This document shows, in pieces, positions 8,283-17,091 of a stretch of DNA of 64,000 nucleotides. How positions within the stretch are numbered: the first letter of the stretch is position 1; every line of letters begins with the position of its first letter. Source of the stretch: Mycobacterium simiae (GTDB lineage: Bacteria; Actinomycetota; Actinomycetes; Mycobacteriales; Mycobacteriaceae); NCBI RefSeq assembly GCF_010727605.1, contig NZ_AP022568.1, positions 3,410,001-3,474,000 of the forward strand, given 5' to 3'. The notes beneath the pieces are model-generated. The model searched no databases. It was not told the DNA's origin and was given only the letters and a program-made list of their open reading frames with translations. Both the position numbers and the translations under genes were made by a program.

Positions 8283-9214
8283 GGAATGAACTCCAGTTTG
8301 GACATCTTGTACTGGCCGCCGTCCTCGGTGACTGTGACCTTGAGCCGCCACCTGCGCGGTTCGTCCTTGGCGCCCGCGGCGTTGGTGATCCGCGACGTCG
8401 CCGCGACCAGCACTACGGCAGAATTCCCGTCCATGGATTGCACGGCGGCGGCCGTGACGTTTCCCTCGGTGACCACTTTGGACTGCTCAACGACGGTGAT
8501 GAAATCCTTTGCGCGCTGCTGGAAATCGTCCCGGAACTGTCCGGTTGAGCTATCGATTACCCGCTGGACGTCCTCCTTGGCCCGATTGAAGTCCAAGGAA
8601 GTCATGTTGACGACGCCTTGTTTTGCTCCGGCGAGGAAATCTGCGGCGCGCTGGTTACGCTCGCTGATTTCATGACGCTGCCACATCATGTAAACGCTGG
8701 CCGCGACGAAAACGCAGATGAGGACGACCGCGGCCGCCTTCCACGTGACGGACCAGGATGGCAACCGCAACCGGCGCCGGGAACGGGCTGACTCGGATTC
8801 CGGTTCGGCGTCTTCGGCGGTTTCGCGGGACGTCGCTACTTCGGCGTCCTCGGTTTCCTCCGGGTTTTCGGCGTCGTCCGGCGTTTCGGCGGGTTCGTCC
8901 TGCGTCTCGGCTTCATCGGCGTTGGTGTCGACCGGGTCTTCGTCGGCGGCCGGGACGACCTGGGTCGCCGCGGGCTCTTCAGTGGTCTGCGCCTCGGTCT
9001 CGCCGGCGTCGTTTTTGGAGTCGGCTTCGGGATCTTCTTGGGTGGCTTGGGCCAGCGCCTCGCGCCGGAGCCGGGCGGCACGGGCGCGGGCACGCGCGGC
9101 AGCGGCCAGTGCTTCGGCTTCGGCGGCTTCCGCTTCGGCTTCGGCTATCAGCGCCATGGTGTCGGCTTTCGATGTCGCCGAATTCTGCGGCGGCGTCTTC
9201 TTCGCCTCAGCCAC
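8279..9214 (-). CDS. Mce-associated membrane protein (Mam), copy 1a, with long acidic Ala/Glu N terminus
   Basis: Single-pass Mam-type protein of 311 aa. Residues 20-55 form an Ala/Glu/Arg-rich likely coiled coil, and 56-145 are very acidic and low in complexity. Around 148-155 comes a basic stop (RSRRRLRLP), then the membrane helix (about 158-180) and an extracytoplasmic domain with [24 protein letters not shown] spacing ([14 protein letters not shown]), [17 protein letters not shown] and [11 protein letters not shown]. It is the first gene of a two-gene operon with 7713-8282. The paralogue at 24974-25828 has the same order of parts. The acidic cytoplasmic tail has no catalytic motif; contact with Mce or cell-envelope machinery is inference. 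Confidence 0.83.
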   Translation of the reverse strand: MAEAKKTPPQNSATSKADTMALIAEAEAEAAEAEALAAAARARARAARLRREALAQATQEDPEADSKNDAGETEAQTTEEPAATQVVPAADEDPVDTNADEAETQDEPAETPDDAENPEETEDAEVATSRETAEDAEPESESARSRRRLRLPSWSVTWKAAAVVLICVFVAASVYMMWQRHEISERNQRAADFLAGAKQGVVNMTSLDFNRAKEDVQRVIDSSTGQFRDDFQQRAKDFITVVEQSKVVTEGNVTAAAVQSMDGNSAVVLVAATSRITNAAGAKDEPRRWRLKVTVTEDGGQYKMSKLEFIP

Positions 9215-9249
9215 CTCGCGTACTCCCCGTTGCTGAACGTCTCACGCGG

Positions 9250-9678
9250 CTACCATCGCATGAGCGAGAACGGGTATGTGATAGTCCCCCCTGGTGCGCC
9301 ACCACATCCCGTGTCGAACGTCGAGTCGACCTGACCGGCCAGTGTCACCGCGTCCCATGAATAAACGTCATGGGAGGGAAAGAACTGGACCACGCAACGC
9401 ACGCCGTCGGGGACGTCGACGACCATGGTGTAGCGACCGTTGGCGAGGTGAGCATCTGTCTTCCAGGGCGCCGCTTGCCCGTTGGGTTGCGGAATCGCTT
9501 GCACGGTCAGGCATCCCGGCGCTTTCGGAACGCACGGGCTCAGCGACCAAATCCAGCTGTGGCCGGGATCGCGGTTTGTGTCGACCCGGTAGTTGCCAAT
9601 GATCATGTCCGCGTGGGCGGTCGGCGTGACCGTCAGCGCGGCCGTGGCCAGCGCGAAGCTCGCAGCGAGAGTCTTCAC
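9250..9678 (-). CDS. Secreted protein of unknown function
   Basis: Exported protein of 142 aa. Residues 1-23 form a Sec signal peptide (hydrophobic core AASFALATAALTVTPT, cleavage after AHA). The mature part has four cysteines (CVPKAPGC, RCVVQF, TGCGG) that could form two disulfides and a Trp-rich start (HSWIWSLSPC), typical of small mycobacterial exported beta proteins. It lies 35 bp after the Mam pair on the same strand and could precede them in an operon. No catalytic motif is seen, and I do not recognise the family. Confidence 0.75.
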   Translation of the reverse strand: MKTLAASFALATAALTVTPTAHADMIIGNYRVDTNRDPGHSWIWSLSPCVPKAPGCLTVQAIPQPNGQAAPWKTDAHLANGRYTMVVDVPDGVRCVVQFFPSHDVYSWDAVTLAGQVDSTFDTGCGGAPGGTITYPFSLMRW

Positions 9679-9791
9679 CGACGTGTCTCCCCTCTCCGGA
9701 CGCGCTCGACGTGAATATATAGCGGGCGGCCGTGCTGAACCGAGCTATTCGGACACATTGGAGCACTCAACCGTCGGTTCGTCCAGCCCCG

Positions 9792-11156
9792 CTAGTCGAT
9801 AATCGCGGCTTCTTTCCGCTCGGTGACCGGCCGGGCAAGTTCCTGCTCGTCGCAGATGCGCTGCAACTTCTCGAGCGTCTCGTCCAGGCCGGCGCCGATC
9901 GTGGGGCCGGGAGTGAACGTCGCCGGCAGCTTACGCATCCCCTGAATCACGCCGATGCTTTCGTAGTGCACGGCGCCCTCGGGGTCGCAGCGGTAGTCGG
10001 GCATCCGGGCCAACACCGCGGTCAGCATGGACTTGAATACCGTGCGTGCCACGTTGGAGCCGACACAGCGGTGCACGCCGATGCCAAAACTGAAGTGCCG
10101 GTTTCCTTTACGGTCGAGTACCACCTTGTCCGGGTCGGCGAAGACCGACGGGTCGCGATTGGCCATGGCCCACGAAATCCACAACCGTTCACCTTCTTTG
10201 AACTGGATGCCGTCGAGCTCGACATCGTCGGAGAAGGTCCGGCCGTCACCCGGTGCGGGGGTGAAATAACGCAGGAACTCCTCGGTCGCGGGGTCCAGCA
10301 GGGTATCGAGGTTGGCGCGTAGCCGCTCCCGCTCGTCGGGGTGCTCCGACAACCATTCCAGCGAGTGCGCGGTCAATGCGGTCGTGGTGTCAAAGCCGCC
10401 ACCGATGACGAGGCCGAGGTTGCCGAGGATTTCCAGGTCGGGGGCGGGCTCGCCGTCAATCCGCATCTGCAGCAGGCCGTTGACGATCCCGGGTCGCGGG
10501 TTCTGGCGGATCTCAAGCATGTTGTTGACCATGTCGAGGCCCATCTCTCGGTGCATCGCGGTCACCCGCTCGATATCGGGCGAGTGCTCCGGGGTGTACA
10601 CCGCCGCGTGCACCGGCTCGCTGTAGAGCTGCCACTTCTTCAGCGGGATGCCCAGCATGGCCAACGTGAGCACAGCGGGCACGATGTTGGCGAGGTCGTC
10701 GACGAAGTCGATGCTGCCCTCTTCGATCTTCTCGTTCAGGCAGGCGCGGGTCACGTCGTGAATAAACGGCTCCCAGCGCTTGACCGCGGCTGGCGACAGG
10801 TACGGATTGAGCACGGTGCGATAGATGCGGTGTTCCGGCTCATCCATTTCCAGGATGCCGCCGCGCACCGCGCTGACGCGGCTGGCGGTCGGGATCGAAA
10901 TCCCTTTGTAGCCTCGGCGTTCGTTGTTGATGTCGTGGTCGTTGGAGACTGCCGGGCAACGGGCGAGCTCGAACACCTCGTGGCTACCCGCCGCGACCCA
11001 GTGCCCGCCGTAGGTTTCGGTCCACGCCATCGGACACTTAGCGTGCATCTCCTCGGTGATCTGCTTGAACTGCGAGCGGTACTGCGGGGCATGACGGTCG
11101 AAGTGGTATTGGTGCTTCTTGCGTTCGTCGTCGCTCACGACATCGTCGACGCTCAA
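9792..11156 (-). CDS. Cytochrome P450
   Basis: Soluble class-I P450 of 454 aa. Conserved parts are the I-helix oxygen-activation motif GGGFDTTTAL, the K-helix ExxR in EEFLRYFTP, and the heme loop FSFGIGVHRCVG with proximal ligand C364. It receives electrons through a ferredoxin, very likely the one encoded 14 bp upstream. The frame is open to 11327 inside that ferredoxin gene, so I chose the TTG at 11156, which has AAAGGGAG before it; a GTG at 11138 is an alternative. It is the last gene of the SDR-ferredoxin-P450 operon. CYP family number and substrate cannot be assigned by eye; the neighbours suggest a lipid or terpenoid-like compound. Confidence 0.92.
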   Translation of the reverse strand: MSVDDVVSDDERKKHQYHFDRHAPQYRSQFKQITEEMHAKCPMAWTETYGGHWVAAGSHEVFELARCPAVSNDHDINNERRGYKGISIPTASRVSAVRGGILEMDEPEHRIYRTVLNPYLSPAAVKRWEPFIHDVTRACLNEKIEEGSIDFVDDLANIVPAVLTLAMLGIPLKKWQLYSEPVHAAVYTPEHSPDIERVTAMHREMGLDMVNNMLEIRQNPRPGIVNGLLQMRIDGEPAPDLEILGNLGLVIGGGFDTTTALTAHSLEWLSEHPDERERLRANLDTLLDPATEEFLRYFTPAPGDGRTFSDDVELDGIQFKEGERLWISWAMANRDPSVFADPDKVVLDRKGNRHFSFGIGVHRCVGSNVARTVFKSMLTAVLARMPDYRCDPEGAVHYESIGVIQGMRKLPATFTPGPTIGAGLDETLEKLQRICDEQELARPVTERKEAAIID

Positions 11157-11170
11157 GGTGCTGTCTCCCT

Positions 11171-11371
11171 TTAAGATTCGTCCGTGATCATGATTGCTTG
11201 TTCCGGGCACGAGTGCGCGGCCTCGCGAACCTGGTCTTCCTGATCGGCAGGCACGACCTCGCTGACCGCCGACGAACTGCCATCCATGTCGCTGAGCTCG
11301 AACGAATCCGGAGCAATCATGGCGCACAGGGTGTGGCCCTGGCAGCGTTGGGAATCAACCCGGACCTTCAC
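11171..11371 (-). CDS. [3Fe-4S]-type ferredoxin with His in the cluster motif
   Basis: Ferredoxin of 66 aa. The cluster motif is C10-x2-H13-x2-C16 ... CPEQAI: the second cysteine of a 4Fe ferredoxin is replaced by histidine, as in several mycobacterial P450-linked ferredoxins. The start is GTG at 11371 with GAGGAGG upstream. It lies between the SDR gene (53 bp) and the P450 gene (14 bp), so it is the natural redox partner of that P450. No ferredoxin reductase is present in the window, so electrons must come from one encoded elsewhere. Confidence 0.92.
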   Translation of the reverse strand: MKVRVDSQRCQGHTLCAMIAPDSFELSDMDGSSSAVSEVVPADQEDQVREAAHSCPEQAIMITDES

Positions 11372-11424
11372 GGTGTCCTCCTCGTGGGGCTGCTGTATGG
11401 CTGGTCGATGTCGGGTTTCTCGGC

Positions 11425-12126
11425 TCAGGTGTTTCGGCCGCCGTTGACGCCCAGCAACTGCCCGGTGATGTAGCCGGCTTCCTCGGAGACCAAAAATGCG
11501 CACGCCGCTGCGATGTCTTCCGGCTTGCCCATCCGCCGGACCGGCGTCCGGGCGATGGTCTCCTCGATGTTGCCGAGGAACCCGTTCTGTTCGGCGGCAC
11601 GCAACATCGGAGTGTCGATGAAGCCGGGCGGGATCGCGTTGACGGTGATACCGCTGGGCCCGTATTCGAGCGCCAGGGATTTCGTCAGCCCGTTGACCGC
11701 GGATTTCGCGGCCACGTAATGACTCATATAGGGGGCGCCCGAATGCGTACTCGATGACGAGATATTGACGATGCGGCCCCATCCCGCTTCGACCATGTCC
11801 GGCAGCACCGCCTGGATGGTGTGAAACACTCCGTGCAGATTGACGTCGATCACGCGCTGCCAGTCTTCGAACGTGAGGTTGCTGAAACGTTTGAACCCAT
11901 CCAGCCCGGCGGCGTTGACCAGGATCGCGACCGGCCCCAACCGCGCACGGATCCCGGACAGCGCGGCATCGACCTGAGCGCGATCGGTGACGTCGGCGGT
12001 GAAAGACAGATCGTCGTCCGCTGGTTTGAGATCGATGGTCGCGACGTCGAGGCCGTCGGCGCGCAGCCGTCGCGTGACCGCCAGGCCGATCCCGGATCCG
12101 CCGCCCGTGACGACCGCCGCCGTCAC
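11425..12126 (-). CDS. Short-chain dehydrogenase/reductase
   Basis: NAD(P)-dependent SDR oxidoreductase of 233 aa. It has the Rossmann motif VTGGGSGIG at residues 6-14, NAAG (about 71-74), the active-site serine in NISSSST, and YVAAK (Tyr/Lys pair). PPGFIDTPM and GQLLGVNGG complete the family pattern. An acidic residue after beta2 (DLKPADD) suggests preference for NAD over NADP. The GTG start at 12126 follows a weak AGAGG. It is the first gene of the SDR-ferredoxin-P450 operon and is divergent from the small ORF/CoA-transferase unit. Likely role: oxidising or reducing a hydroxyl/keto group on the P450 substrate. Confidence 0.9.
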   Translation of the reverse strand: MTAAVVTGGGSGIGLAVTRRLRADGLDVATIDLKPADDDLSFTADVTDRAQVDAALSGIRARLGPVAILVNAAGLDGFKRFSNLTFEDWQRVIDVNLHGVFHTIQAVLPDMVEAGWGRIVNISSSSTHSGAPYMSHYVAAKSAVNGLTKSLALEYGPSGITVNAIPPGFIDTPMLRAAEQNGFLGNIEETIARTPVRRMGKPEDIAAACAFLVSEEAGYITGQLLGVNGGRNT

Positions 12127-12186
12127 GACAAAACCTCTGAGGCAAGCGCGACCGTCTCACTCACAAAGAATCTCCTTCGCAATTAT

Positions 12187-12201
12187 GAGAACCTTACTCT
12201 C
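12187..12201. promoter_or_regulatory. Degenerate GAGAAT-N3-ATTCTC-like site upstream of SDR operon
   Basis: GAGAAC-CTT-ACTCTC keeps the outer bases of the 15-bp palindrome and has a flanking T/A pair, so TGAGA...TCTCA is symmetrical over 17 bp. It lies about 60 bp upstream of the SDR start, in the promoter region of the minus-strand operon. Confidence 0.4.
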
Positions 12202-12363
12202 ACACTGAAGTGACGTGCAACATCCGCGCGAAACACCCATTAGCCTGCGCGGAGGGGTATCGCGCTGCCCGGTATCGGTATTTGCAGTGCTGGTCAGAGC
12301 CCTTGTCCCATTCCTATGACTTTCTTGAATTCTCGAGACCCGACTGTAAGATTCGCCGGGGAC

Positions 12364-12378
12364 GAGAATGAAATTTTC
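12364..12378. promoter_or_regulatory. GAGAAT-N3-ATTTTC site upstream of small ORF and CoA transferase
   Basis: GAGAAT-GAA-ATTTTC differs by one base from the perfect palindrome found at 5481 and 33962. It is 27 bp before the small ORF start at 12405, a position where a repressor would block the plus-strand promoter. Confidence 0.55.
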
Positions 12379-12404
12379 GTGTCTGCCACCACACGAGGAG
12401 TCGA

Positions 12405-12545
12405 ATGCCAGCTCAGGTCACACTGTCGGAAGTCGGGGAGGGCTCAGGCGTGGGGGTCGGCTGCCGATTGGTGATCGATGGCCGCCAGGTCGGCACTGAC
12501 AAACCATTCCCCGATGCCGTTCCCGCGCTGGGAGGCAACGAGTGA
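12405..12545 (+). CDS. Small ORF (46 aa) coupled to CoA transferase
   Basis: A 46-codon frame starts with ATG at 12405 after GAGGAG and ends at 12545 in GTGA, overlapping the GTG start of the CoA-transferase gene. The peptide is Gly/Val-rich and acidic (VGEGSGVGVGCRLVIDG ... PFPDAVPALGGNE), with no signal peptide or membrane helix. It resembles nothing I know. The ribosome binding site, the 4-bp overlap and the operator-like palindrome 27 bp upstream all support a real translated gene. It may mainly serve to couple translation. Confidence 0.6.
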   Translation: MPAQVTLSEVGEGSGVGVGCRLVIDGRQVGTDKPFPDAVPALGGNE

Positions 12546-13747
12546 GGCCGTTGGAAGGCATCCGGGTCCTCGAGGTCGCCATGTATGGGTTCGTTCCATC
12601 GGCGGGTGCGGTGCTGGCCGAATGGGGCGCCGACGTGGTCAAGGTTGAGCACGCGGTGACGGGCGATCCGCAGCGGGGCCTTCGGCAGACGGGCATGTTG
12701 CGCGTCGAAGGCGAGCCGAATCCCAACATTGAGCACGCCAATCGCGGCAAACGCAGCGTCGGGCTGGACATGTCGGTTCCCGAGGGCAAGGAAGTGCTCT
12801 ACGAGCTGGCCCGCCGCTCGGACGTGTTCTTGACCAGCTTCCTGCCGGGCGCCCGGCAGAAGTTCGGCATCGACGTCGACGACATACGGTCCGTGAACCC
12901 GTCGATCATTTACGCGCGCGGCAGCGCGTTGGGGCCACGCGGCGAAGAGGCCACCAAGGGCGGCTACGACATGACGGCTTTCTGGTGCCGGGCCGGAACG
13001 GCCGCCACAATCACGCCGATGGGGATGCCCGGCATGATCGGGCCGCCAGGACCGGCCTACGGCGACACCATTTCTGGGACCAACCTCGCCGGCGGCATCG
13101 CCGCCGCGTTGCTTAAGCGCGAACGCACCGGCGAACCGTCGGTCGTCGACGTGTCGTTGCTGGGCAGCGGACTGTGGTCGATGGGCCACACCGTCGCATT
13201 GACCAAGCACCTGAACCAGCGACTGGAAGCGCTGCCACCCGGCGTGCACGGCGCACCCAACAACCCGTTGGTGGGGTTGTACACCACCTCGGACGGTCGC
13301 TACATCTCCTTCGTGATGATGCAGCCGACGAAGTTCTGGGCCGACGTTTGCCGGCACGTCGACCTACCCGAACTGGCTGAGGATCCCCGGTTCGCCACCA
13401 TCGAGCAGATCACTGCCAATACGCCTGAAGCCGTCGAGATCTTGACCAAGGCAATCGCAACCCGCACGCTGGCCGAGTGGAGCGAACGCTTTGCCACGCT
13501 GGCCGGCCCGTGGGCCCCGGTACAGGACACGTTGCAGGCCGCCGATGACGCGCAGATTCGGGCCAACGAATACATGGTCCGGGCAGGCGAACTCGAGCTG
13601 GTCGCCAATCCGGTCCAGTTCGATGTCACCGCACCGCAAACCGGGCCGGCACCTGGATTTGCCGAGCAAACCGACGAAATCCTGCAGGAATTGGGATTCG
13701 ACTGGGATCGCATCATCGAACTGAAGACGGTTGGCGCCGTCACCTAA
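12542..13747 (+). CDS. CaiB/BaiF-family (class III) CoA transferase
   Basis: Type III CoA transferase of 401 aa, which moves CoA between acids through an aspartyl-CoA intermediate. Signature parts: LEGIRVLEV, LAEWGADVVKVEH, NRGKRSVGLDM, KGGYDMTAFW with the likely catalytic D143, and GPAYGD followed by a long C-terminal domain. The frame begins with GTG at 12542 inside the end of the small ORF. In the company of a P450, SDR and FadE proteins it could make the CoA ester that enters beta-oxidation; a racemase role is the alternative for this superfamily. Confidence 0.88.
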   Translation: MRPLEGIRVLEVAMYGFVPSAGAVLAEWGADVVKVEHAVTGDPQRGLRQTGMLRVEGEPNPNIEHANRGKRSVGLDMSVPEGKEVLYELARRSDVFLTSFLPGARQKFGIDVDDIRSVNPSIIYARGSALGPRGEEATKGGYDMTAFWCRAGTAATITPMGMPGMIGPPGPAYGDTISGTNLAGGIAAALLKRERTGEPSVVDVSLLGSGLWSMGHTVALTKHLNQRLEALPPGVHGAPNNPLVGLYTTSDGRYISFVMMQPTKFWADVCRHVDLPELAEDPRFATIEQITANTPEAVEILTKAIATRTLAEWSERFATLAGPWAPVQDTLQAADDAQIRANEYMVRAGELELVANPVQFDVTAPQTGPAPGFAEQTDEILQELGFDWDRIIELKTVGAVT

Positions 13748-13961
13748 AACCAGCAGTTAGAACCGGAGCAGCCCTGGATGTTTCAACCCGCCAATAAAAG
13801 TGACGCGCCCTGCCCGCGCGGGGCGGTCAGAGGTTGTGCAATAACGATTCTGCGTTTTTTGCTCCACCTGGAATCGGCATGAGTCATAATCGCCGGACGC
13901 TTCGAGGCGGCACGCTCTTCGTCTTGATGGGTCAACTCACGCGACTGAATGGAGGCCCGGC

Positions 13962-14144
13962 GTGAGGAAAGGCAGCATTGCCACGCCGGCGATAGCCGTC
14001 GAATTGCCGCTGGCCGCTGCACATTTCGTCGTCGGTAACAACCGCCCGGGCTCGTTGGTTGAACCGAACTTACCGCAGTCGTTGCGCAACAACAAGACTG
14101 TCAGTCTCGTAACGTTCGAAGGGGCGGACATCAGTGGCAACTAA
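13962..14144 (+). CDS. Leader ORF (60 aa) overlapping yrbEA
   Basis: A GTG-initiated ORF with GGAGG upstream runs to 14144 and overlaps the first 11 bp of yrbEA. The peptide has no signal sequence, membrane helix or motif that I recognise. The upstream 214 bp after the CoA-transferase gene hold no other gene; a CATAAT hexamer near 13881 could be a -10 element. The overlap suggests that it delivers ribosomes to yrbEA, whose own ribosome binding site is weak. It may instead be a chance ORF. Confidence 0.45.
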   Translation: MRKGSIATPAIAVELPLAAAHFVVGNNRPGSLVEPNLPQSLRNNKTVSLVTFEGADISGN

Positions 14145-14952
14145 GGGCGCGGACCATTGGTCGGCGGGATTGCCGCAGCTGAAGCTCAAGTGGGATTTGT
14201 CGGGCCCCATGCAGGCGGTCGGGGCCTTGTTCGCAATGTCAGCCGACGCGGTCAAGTTTGCGTTCCGCCGGCCGTTCCAATGGCGGGAGTTCTTAGAGCA
14301 GTCCTGGTTTGTCGCGAGGGTGTCACTGGCCCCCACCTTGCTGGTAGCGATCCCGTTTACGGTGCTCGTCAGCTTCACGCTCAACATCTTGTTGCGTGAA
14401 CTCGGTGCGGCCGATCTGTCCGGCGCGGGTGCCGCGTTCGGCGCGGTGACCCAGCTCGGCCCGCTGGTGACGGTTTTGATCGTCGCCGGCGCGGGTGCCA
14501 CAGCAATGTGTGCCGACCTCGGATCGCGAACGATCCGCGAAGAGATCGACGCGATGGAAGTGCTGGGCATCAACCCGATCCAACGGTTGGTCACGCCGCG
14601 CATGCTCGCCTCCGGACTGGTGGCCTTTTTGCTCAACAGCCTGGTGGTCATCATCGGCGTTCTCGGCGGTTACGTTTTCTCGGTCTTCGTCCAAGACGTC
14701 AATCCGGGGGCGTTCGCCGCCGGGATCACCTTGCTCACCGGAGTGCCCGAGGTCGTCATTTCCTGCATCAAGGCGGCCTTGTTCGGCCTCATCGCCGGCT
14801 TGGTTGCCTGCTATCGGGGCCTGTCGATCACCGGCGGGGGCGCAAAGGCCGTTGGCAACGCGGTGAACGAAACCGTGGTCTATGCCTTCATGTCCCTATT
14901 CGTCGTCAACGTGGTGGTCACCGCGATCGGCATCAAGATGACGGTGAAGTAG
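14134..14952 (+). CDS. yrbEA: YrbE-A permease of the mce lipid importer
   Basis: MlaE/YrbE-family integral membrane permease, 272 aa, the first core subunit of the Mce ABC importer. Five or more membrane segments are seen, with the family core LPGPLVTV-like LGPLVTVLIVAGAGATAMCADLG, RTIREEIDAMEVLGINPIQRLVTPR (coupling helix that contacts the MceG ATPase) and KAALFGLIAGLVACYRG, followed by GNAVNETVV. By eye it is closer to YrbE4A than to others. The GTG start overlaps the leader ORF. The ATPase MceG is not in the window. Confidence 0.92.
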   Translation: MATKGADHWSAGLPQLKLKWDLSGPMQAVGALFAMSADAVKFAFRRPFQWREFLEQSWFVARVSLAPTLLVAIPFTVLVSFTLNILLRELGAADLSGAGAAFGAVTQLGPLVTVLIVAGAGATAMCADLGSRTIREEIDAMEVLGINPIQRLVTPRMLASGLVAFLLNSLVVIIGVLGGYVFSVFVQDVNPGAFAAGITLLTGVPEVVISCIKAALFGLIAGLVACYRGLSITGGGAKAVGNAVNETVVYAFMSLFVVNVVVTAIGIKMTVK

Positions 14953-14963
14953 GGGCTGGGGGA

Positions 14964-15809
14964 ATGGCGCTGAGGGCCGTGTATCCGCGACTAAGCCGTC
15001 AACTCGAGAGGCCGGTCGCCTCGCTGGGTCGGATCGGCGACCACACCCTGTTCTACGGTAAAGCGCTCGCCGGTGTGCCCTTCGCGGCGACCCGCTATCG
15101 ACACGAAGTCATTCGACTGATCGCCGAGATCAGCATGGGCGCAGGCACGTTGGCCATGATCGGCGGAACCGTCGTGATCGTCGGTTTCCTGACGCTGGCC
15201 GCGGGCGGCACACTGGCCATCCAGGGTTATACCTCGCTGGGCAATATCGGCATCGAGGCGCTGACGGGCTTTTTGGCCGCGTTCATCAATGTGCGCATCG
15301 CGGCACCGGTTGTCGCCGGGATCGGTCTGGCCGCCACGTTCGGTGCCGGCGTCACAGCGCAGCTGGGCGCAATGCGGATCAATGAAGAAGTCGATGCGCT
15401 GGAAGCCATGGCCATTCGGCCGGTGTCGTACCTGGTGAGCACACGCATCCTGGCCGGAATGCTGGCTATCACGCCGCTGTACAGCATCGCCGTGATCCTG
15501 TCGTTCTTGGCCAGTCAGTTCACCACGACGTTCTTGCTCGGCCAGTCGCAGGGCTTGTATCAGCACTACTTCAACACATTCCTGAACCCGATCGACTTGT
15601 TGTGGTCGTTCCTGCAGGCGATTTTGATGGCGCTGACCATCCTGCTGATACACACCTACTACGGCTATTTCGCGTCGGGCGGGCCGGCCGGCGTCGGCAA
15701 CGCGACGGGTAACGCGGTGCGCACCTCCCTCATCGTCGTGGTCTCGGTAACGCTGCTGGTCTCGCTGTCTATTTACGGTACGAACGGCAACTTCAACCTG
15801 TCCGGTTAG
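14964..15809 (+). CDS. yrbEB: YrbE-B permease of the mce lipid importer
   Basis: Second YrbE permease (281 aa from ATG 14964, GGGGG just before). Same fold as YrbE-A: IAEISMGAGTLAMIGGT, GFGAGVTAQLGAMRINEEVDALEAM (EExDALE coupling motif) and GNATGNAVRTS near the C terminus. It probably forms the transmembrane heterodimer with YrbE-A. The gap to yrbEA is 11 bp, and the downstream mceA start has its own strong ribosome binding site. Confidence 0.92.
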   Translation: MALRAVYPRLSRQLERPVASLGRIGDHTLFYGKALAGVPFAATRYRHEVIRLIAEISMGAGTLAMIGGTVVIVGFLTLAAGGTLAIQGYTSLGNIGIEALTGFLAAFINVRIAAPVVAGIGLAATFGAGVTAQLGAMRINEEVDALEAMAIRPVSYLVSTRILAGMLAITPLYSIAVILSFLASQFTTTFLLGQSQGLYQHYFNTFLNPIDLLWSFLQAILMALTILLIHTYYGYFASGGPAGVGNATGNAVRTSLIVVVSVTLLVSLSIYGTNGNFNLSG

Positions 15810-15828
15810 CGAAGGAGGTGCACAGGTA

Positions 15829-17091
15829 ATGACGCAGAATGAGCCAGCGGGTCGCGGCGCCGTCGCCGGCCGACCCTCGGCTGCCGGCCATGCTCGGCTG
15901 CCGCGCGGCCGAAACTACCTGCCGCCCCTGCTCGGACTGATCACCGTTCTCAGCATCTGTGCGATATTCGCGTTCGCGGTCGGCCTGTTCCGGGGCTCCT
16001 TCACCGAATCCGTACCGGTGACCGTTATCTCGCAACGAGCCGGCCTGGTGATGAACCCGGATGCCAAAGTGAAAATGCGGGGCGTGCAGGTGGGCAAGGT
16101 GGACTCCATCGAGCCGCTGCCCAATGGCCAAGCGGCCATCCATTTGGCGATGGACCCGGGGCAGTTGCGCTACATTCCCAGCAACGTGCTCGTCGACATC
16201 GCGTCGTCGACGGTTTTCGGCGCGAAATCCGTGCTGCTGGTGGAACCTGACCAACCCGCCGCGCAGCGGCTGCACGGCGGCCAGACGTTGCAGGGAAAGC
16301 ACGTCATGGTCGAAATCAATACCGTGTTCCAGCAATTGGTTTCCGTGCTGTCCCATATCGACCCGCCCAAACTCAACGAGTCTCTTGGCGCGCTGGCACA
16401 AGCCTTCAGTGGGCGCGGCGCGAAACTCGGTCAATCCCTGAACGACTTGGATTCGTTCCTGGCCAAGCTGGAGCCGAGCCTTCCCGCGTTCCGCCATGAC
16501 CTCGAGGTCTTGCCGGTGGTGTCGAACGCCTATGCCGACGCCGCATCGGATCTGGTGAAGACCGCCTCCAACGCGACCCGAATCAGCAAGTCGATTGTCG
16601 ATGAGCAGAACAACCTGGACGCATTGCTGATCAGCGCGATCGGCTTGGCCGATATCGGCAACGACGTGTTGTCGGTCAACCGTCAACCGCTGACCGATGT
16701 GATGCATCTGCTGGTGCCCACAACGGACCTGACCAATGAGTACAACCCCGCGCTGACCTGTAGTTTCGGCGGCCTCGTACAGATCGGGCATGGCGCGCCG
16801 CTGTCGGAGCCGAGCATCAACATCTCGGCGAGCCTGACCTTGGGCGCCGAACGCTACCGGTATCCGACAAACCTGCCCAAGGTTGCGGCGACGGGTGGCC
16901 CCCGGTGCGTGGGTCTTCCGAAGCTGCCGTTCAACACCAACCCGCCGCAGCTGATCACCGATATCGGTGCCAACCCGGTGGTGTATGGAAACCAACAGAC
17001 GTTGCTCAACTCCGACCTCCTCAAGCAGCTGTTGTACGGGCCTATCGCCGGCCCGCCGCGCAACTCGGCTCAGATCGGACAACCCGGATGA
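15829..17091 (+). CDS. mceA: MceA substrate-channel protein
   Basis: First of six Mce proteins (420 aa). One N-terminal membrane anchor (about 29-53) is followed by the MCE/MlaD domain (about 60-140; MNPDAKVKMRGVQVGKVDSI) and a long helical region that in Mce complexes forms a hydrophobic tunnel. A late Cys-containing part (TCSFGGLVQ, GGPRCVG) follows. AAGGAGGTG precedes the ATG. The stop overlaps the mceB start (ATGA). Mce complexes carry fatty acids or sterols across the envelope; the cargo here is unknown. Confidence 0.92.
   Translation: MTQNEPAGRGAVAGRPSAAGHARLPRGRNYLPPLLGLITVLSICAIFAFAVGLFRGSFTESVPVTVISQRAGLVMNPDAKVKMRGVQVGKVDSIEPLPNGQAAIHLAMDPGQLRYIPSNVLVDIASSTVFGAKSVLLVEPDQPAAQRLHGGQTLQGKHVMVEINTVFQQLVSVLSHIDPPKLNESLGALAQAFSGRGAKLGQSLNDLDSFLAKLEPSLPAFRHDLEVLPVVSNAYADAASDLVKTASNATRISKSIVDEQNNLDALLISAIGLADIGNDVLSVNRQPLTDVMHLLVPTTDLTNEYNPALTCSFGGLVQIGHGAPLSEPSINISASLTLGAERYRYPTNLPKVAATGGPRCVGLPKLPFNTNPPQLITDIGANPVVYGNQQTLLNSDLLKQLLYGPIAGPPRNSAQIGQPG

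Noticed and set aside
8718..9236. Long Ser/Ala-rich frame on the plus strand
   Set aside because: It is the antisense of the acidic low-complexity part of the Mam protein; no start signals.
11157..11327. N-terminal extension of the first P450 to 11327
   Set aside because: It lies inside the ferredoxin gene in another frame and has no P450-like sequence; TTG 11156 with AAAGGGAG is better.
13795..13825. GC-rich palindrome (CCCGCGCGGG) after the CoA transferase as a terminator
   Set aside because: The symmetry has no loop and short arms, and no U-run follows directly.
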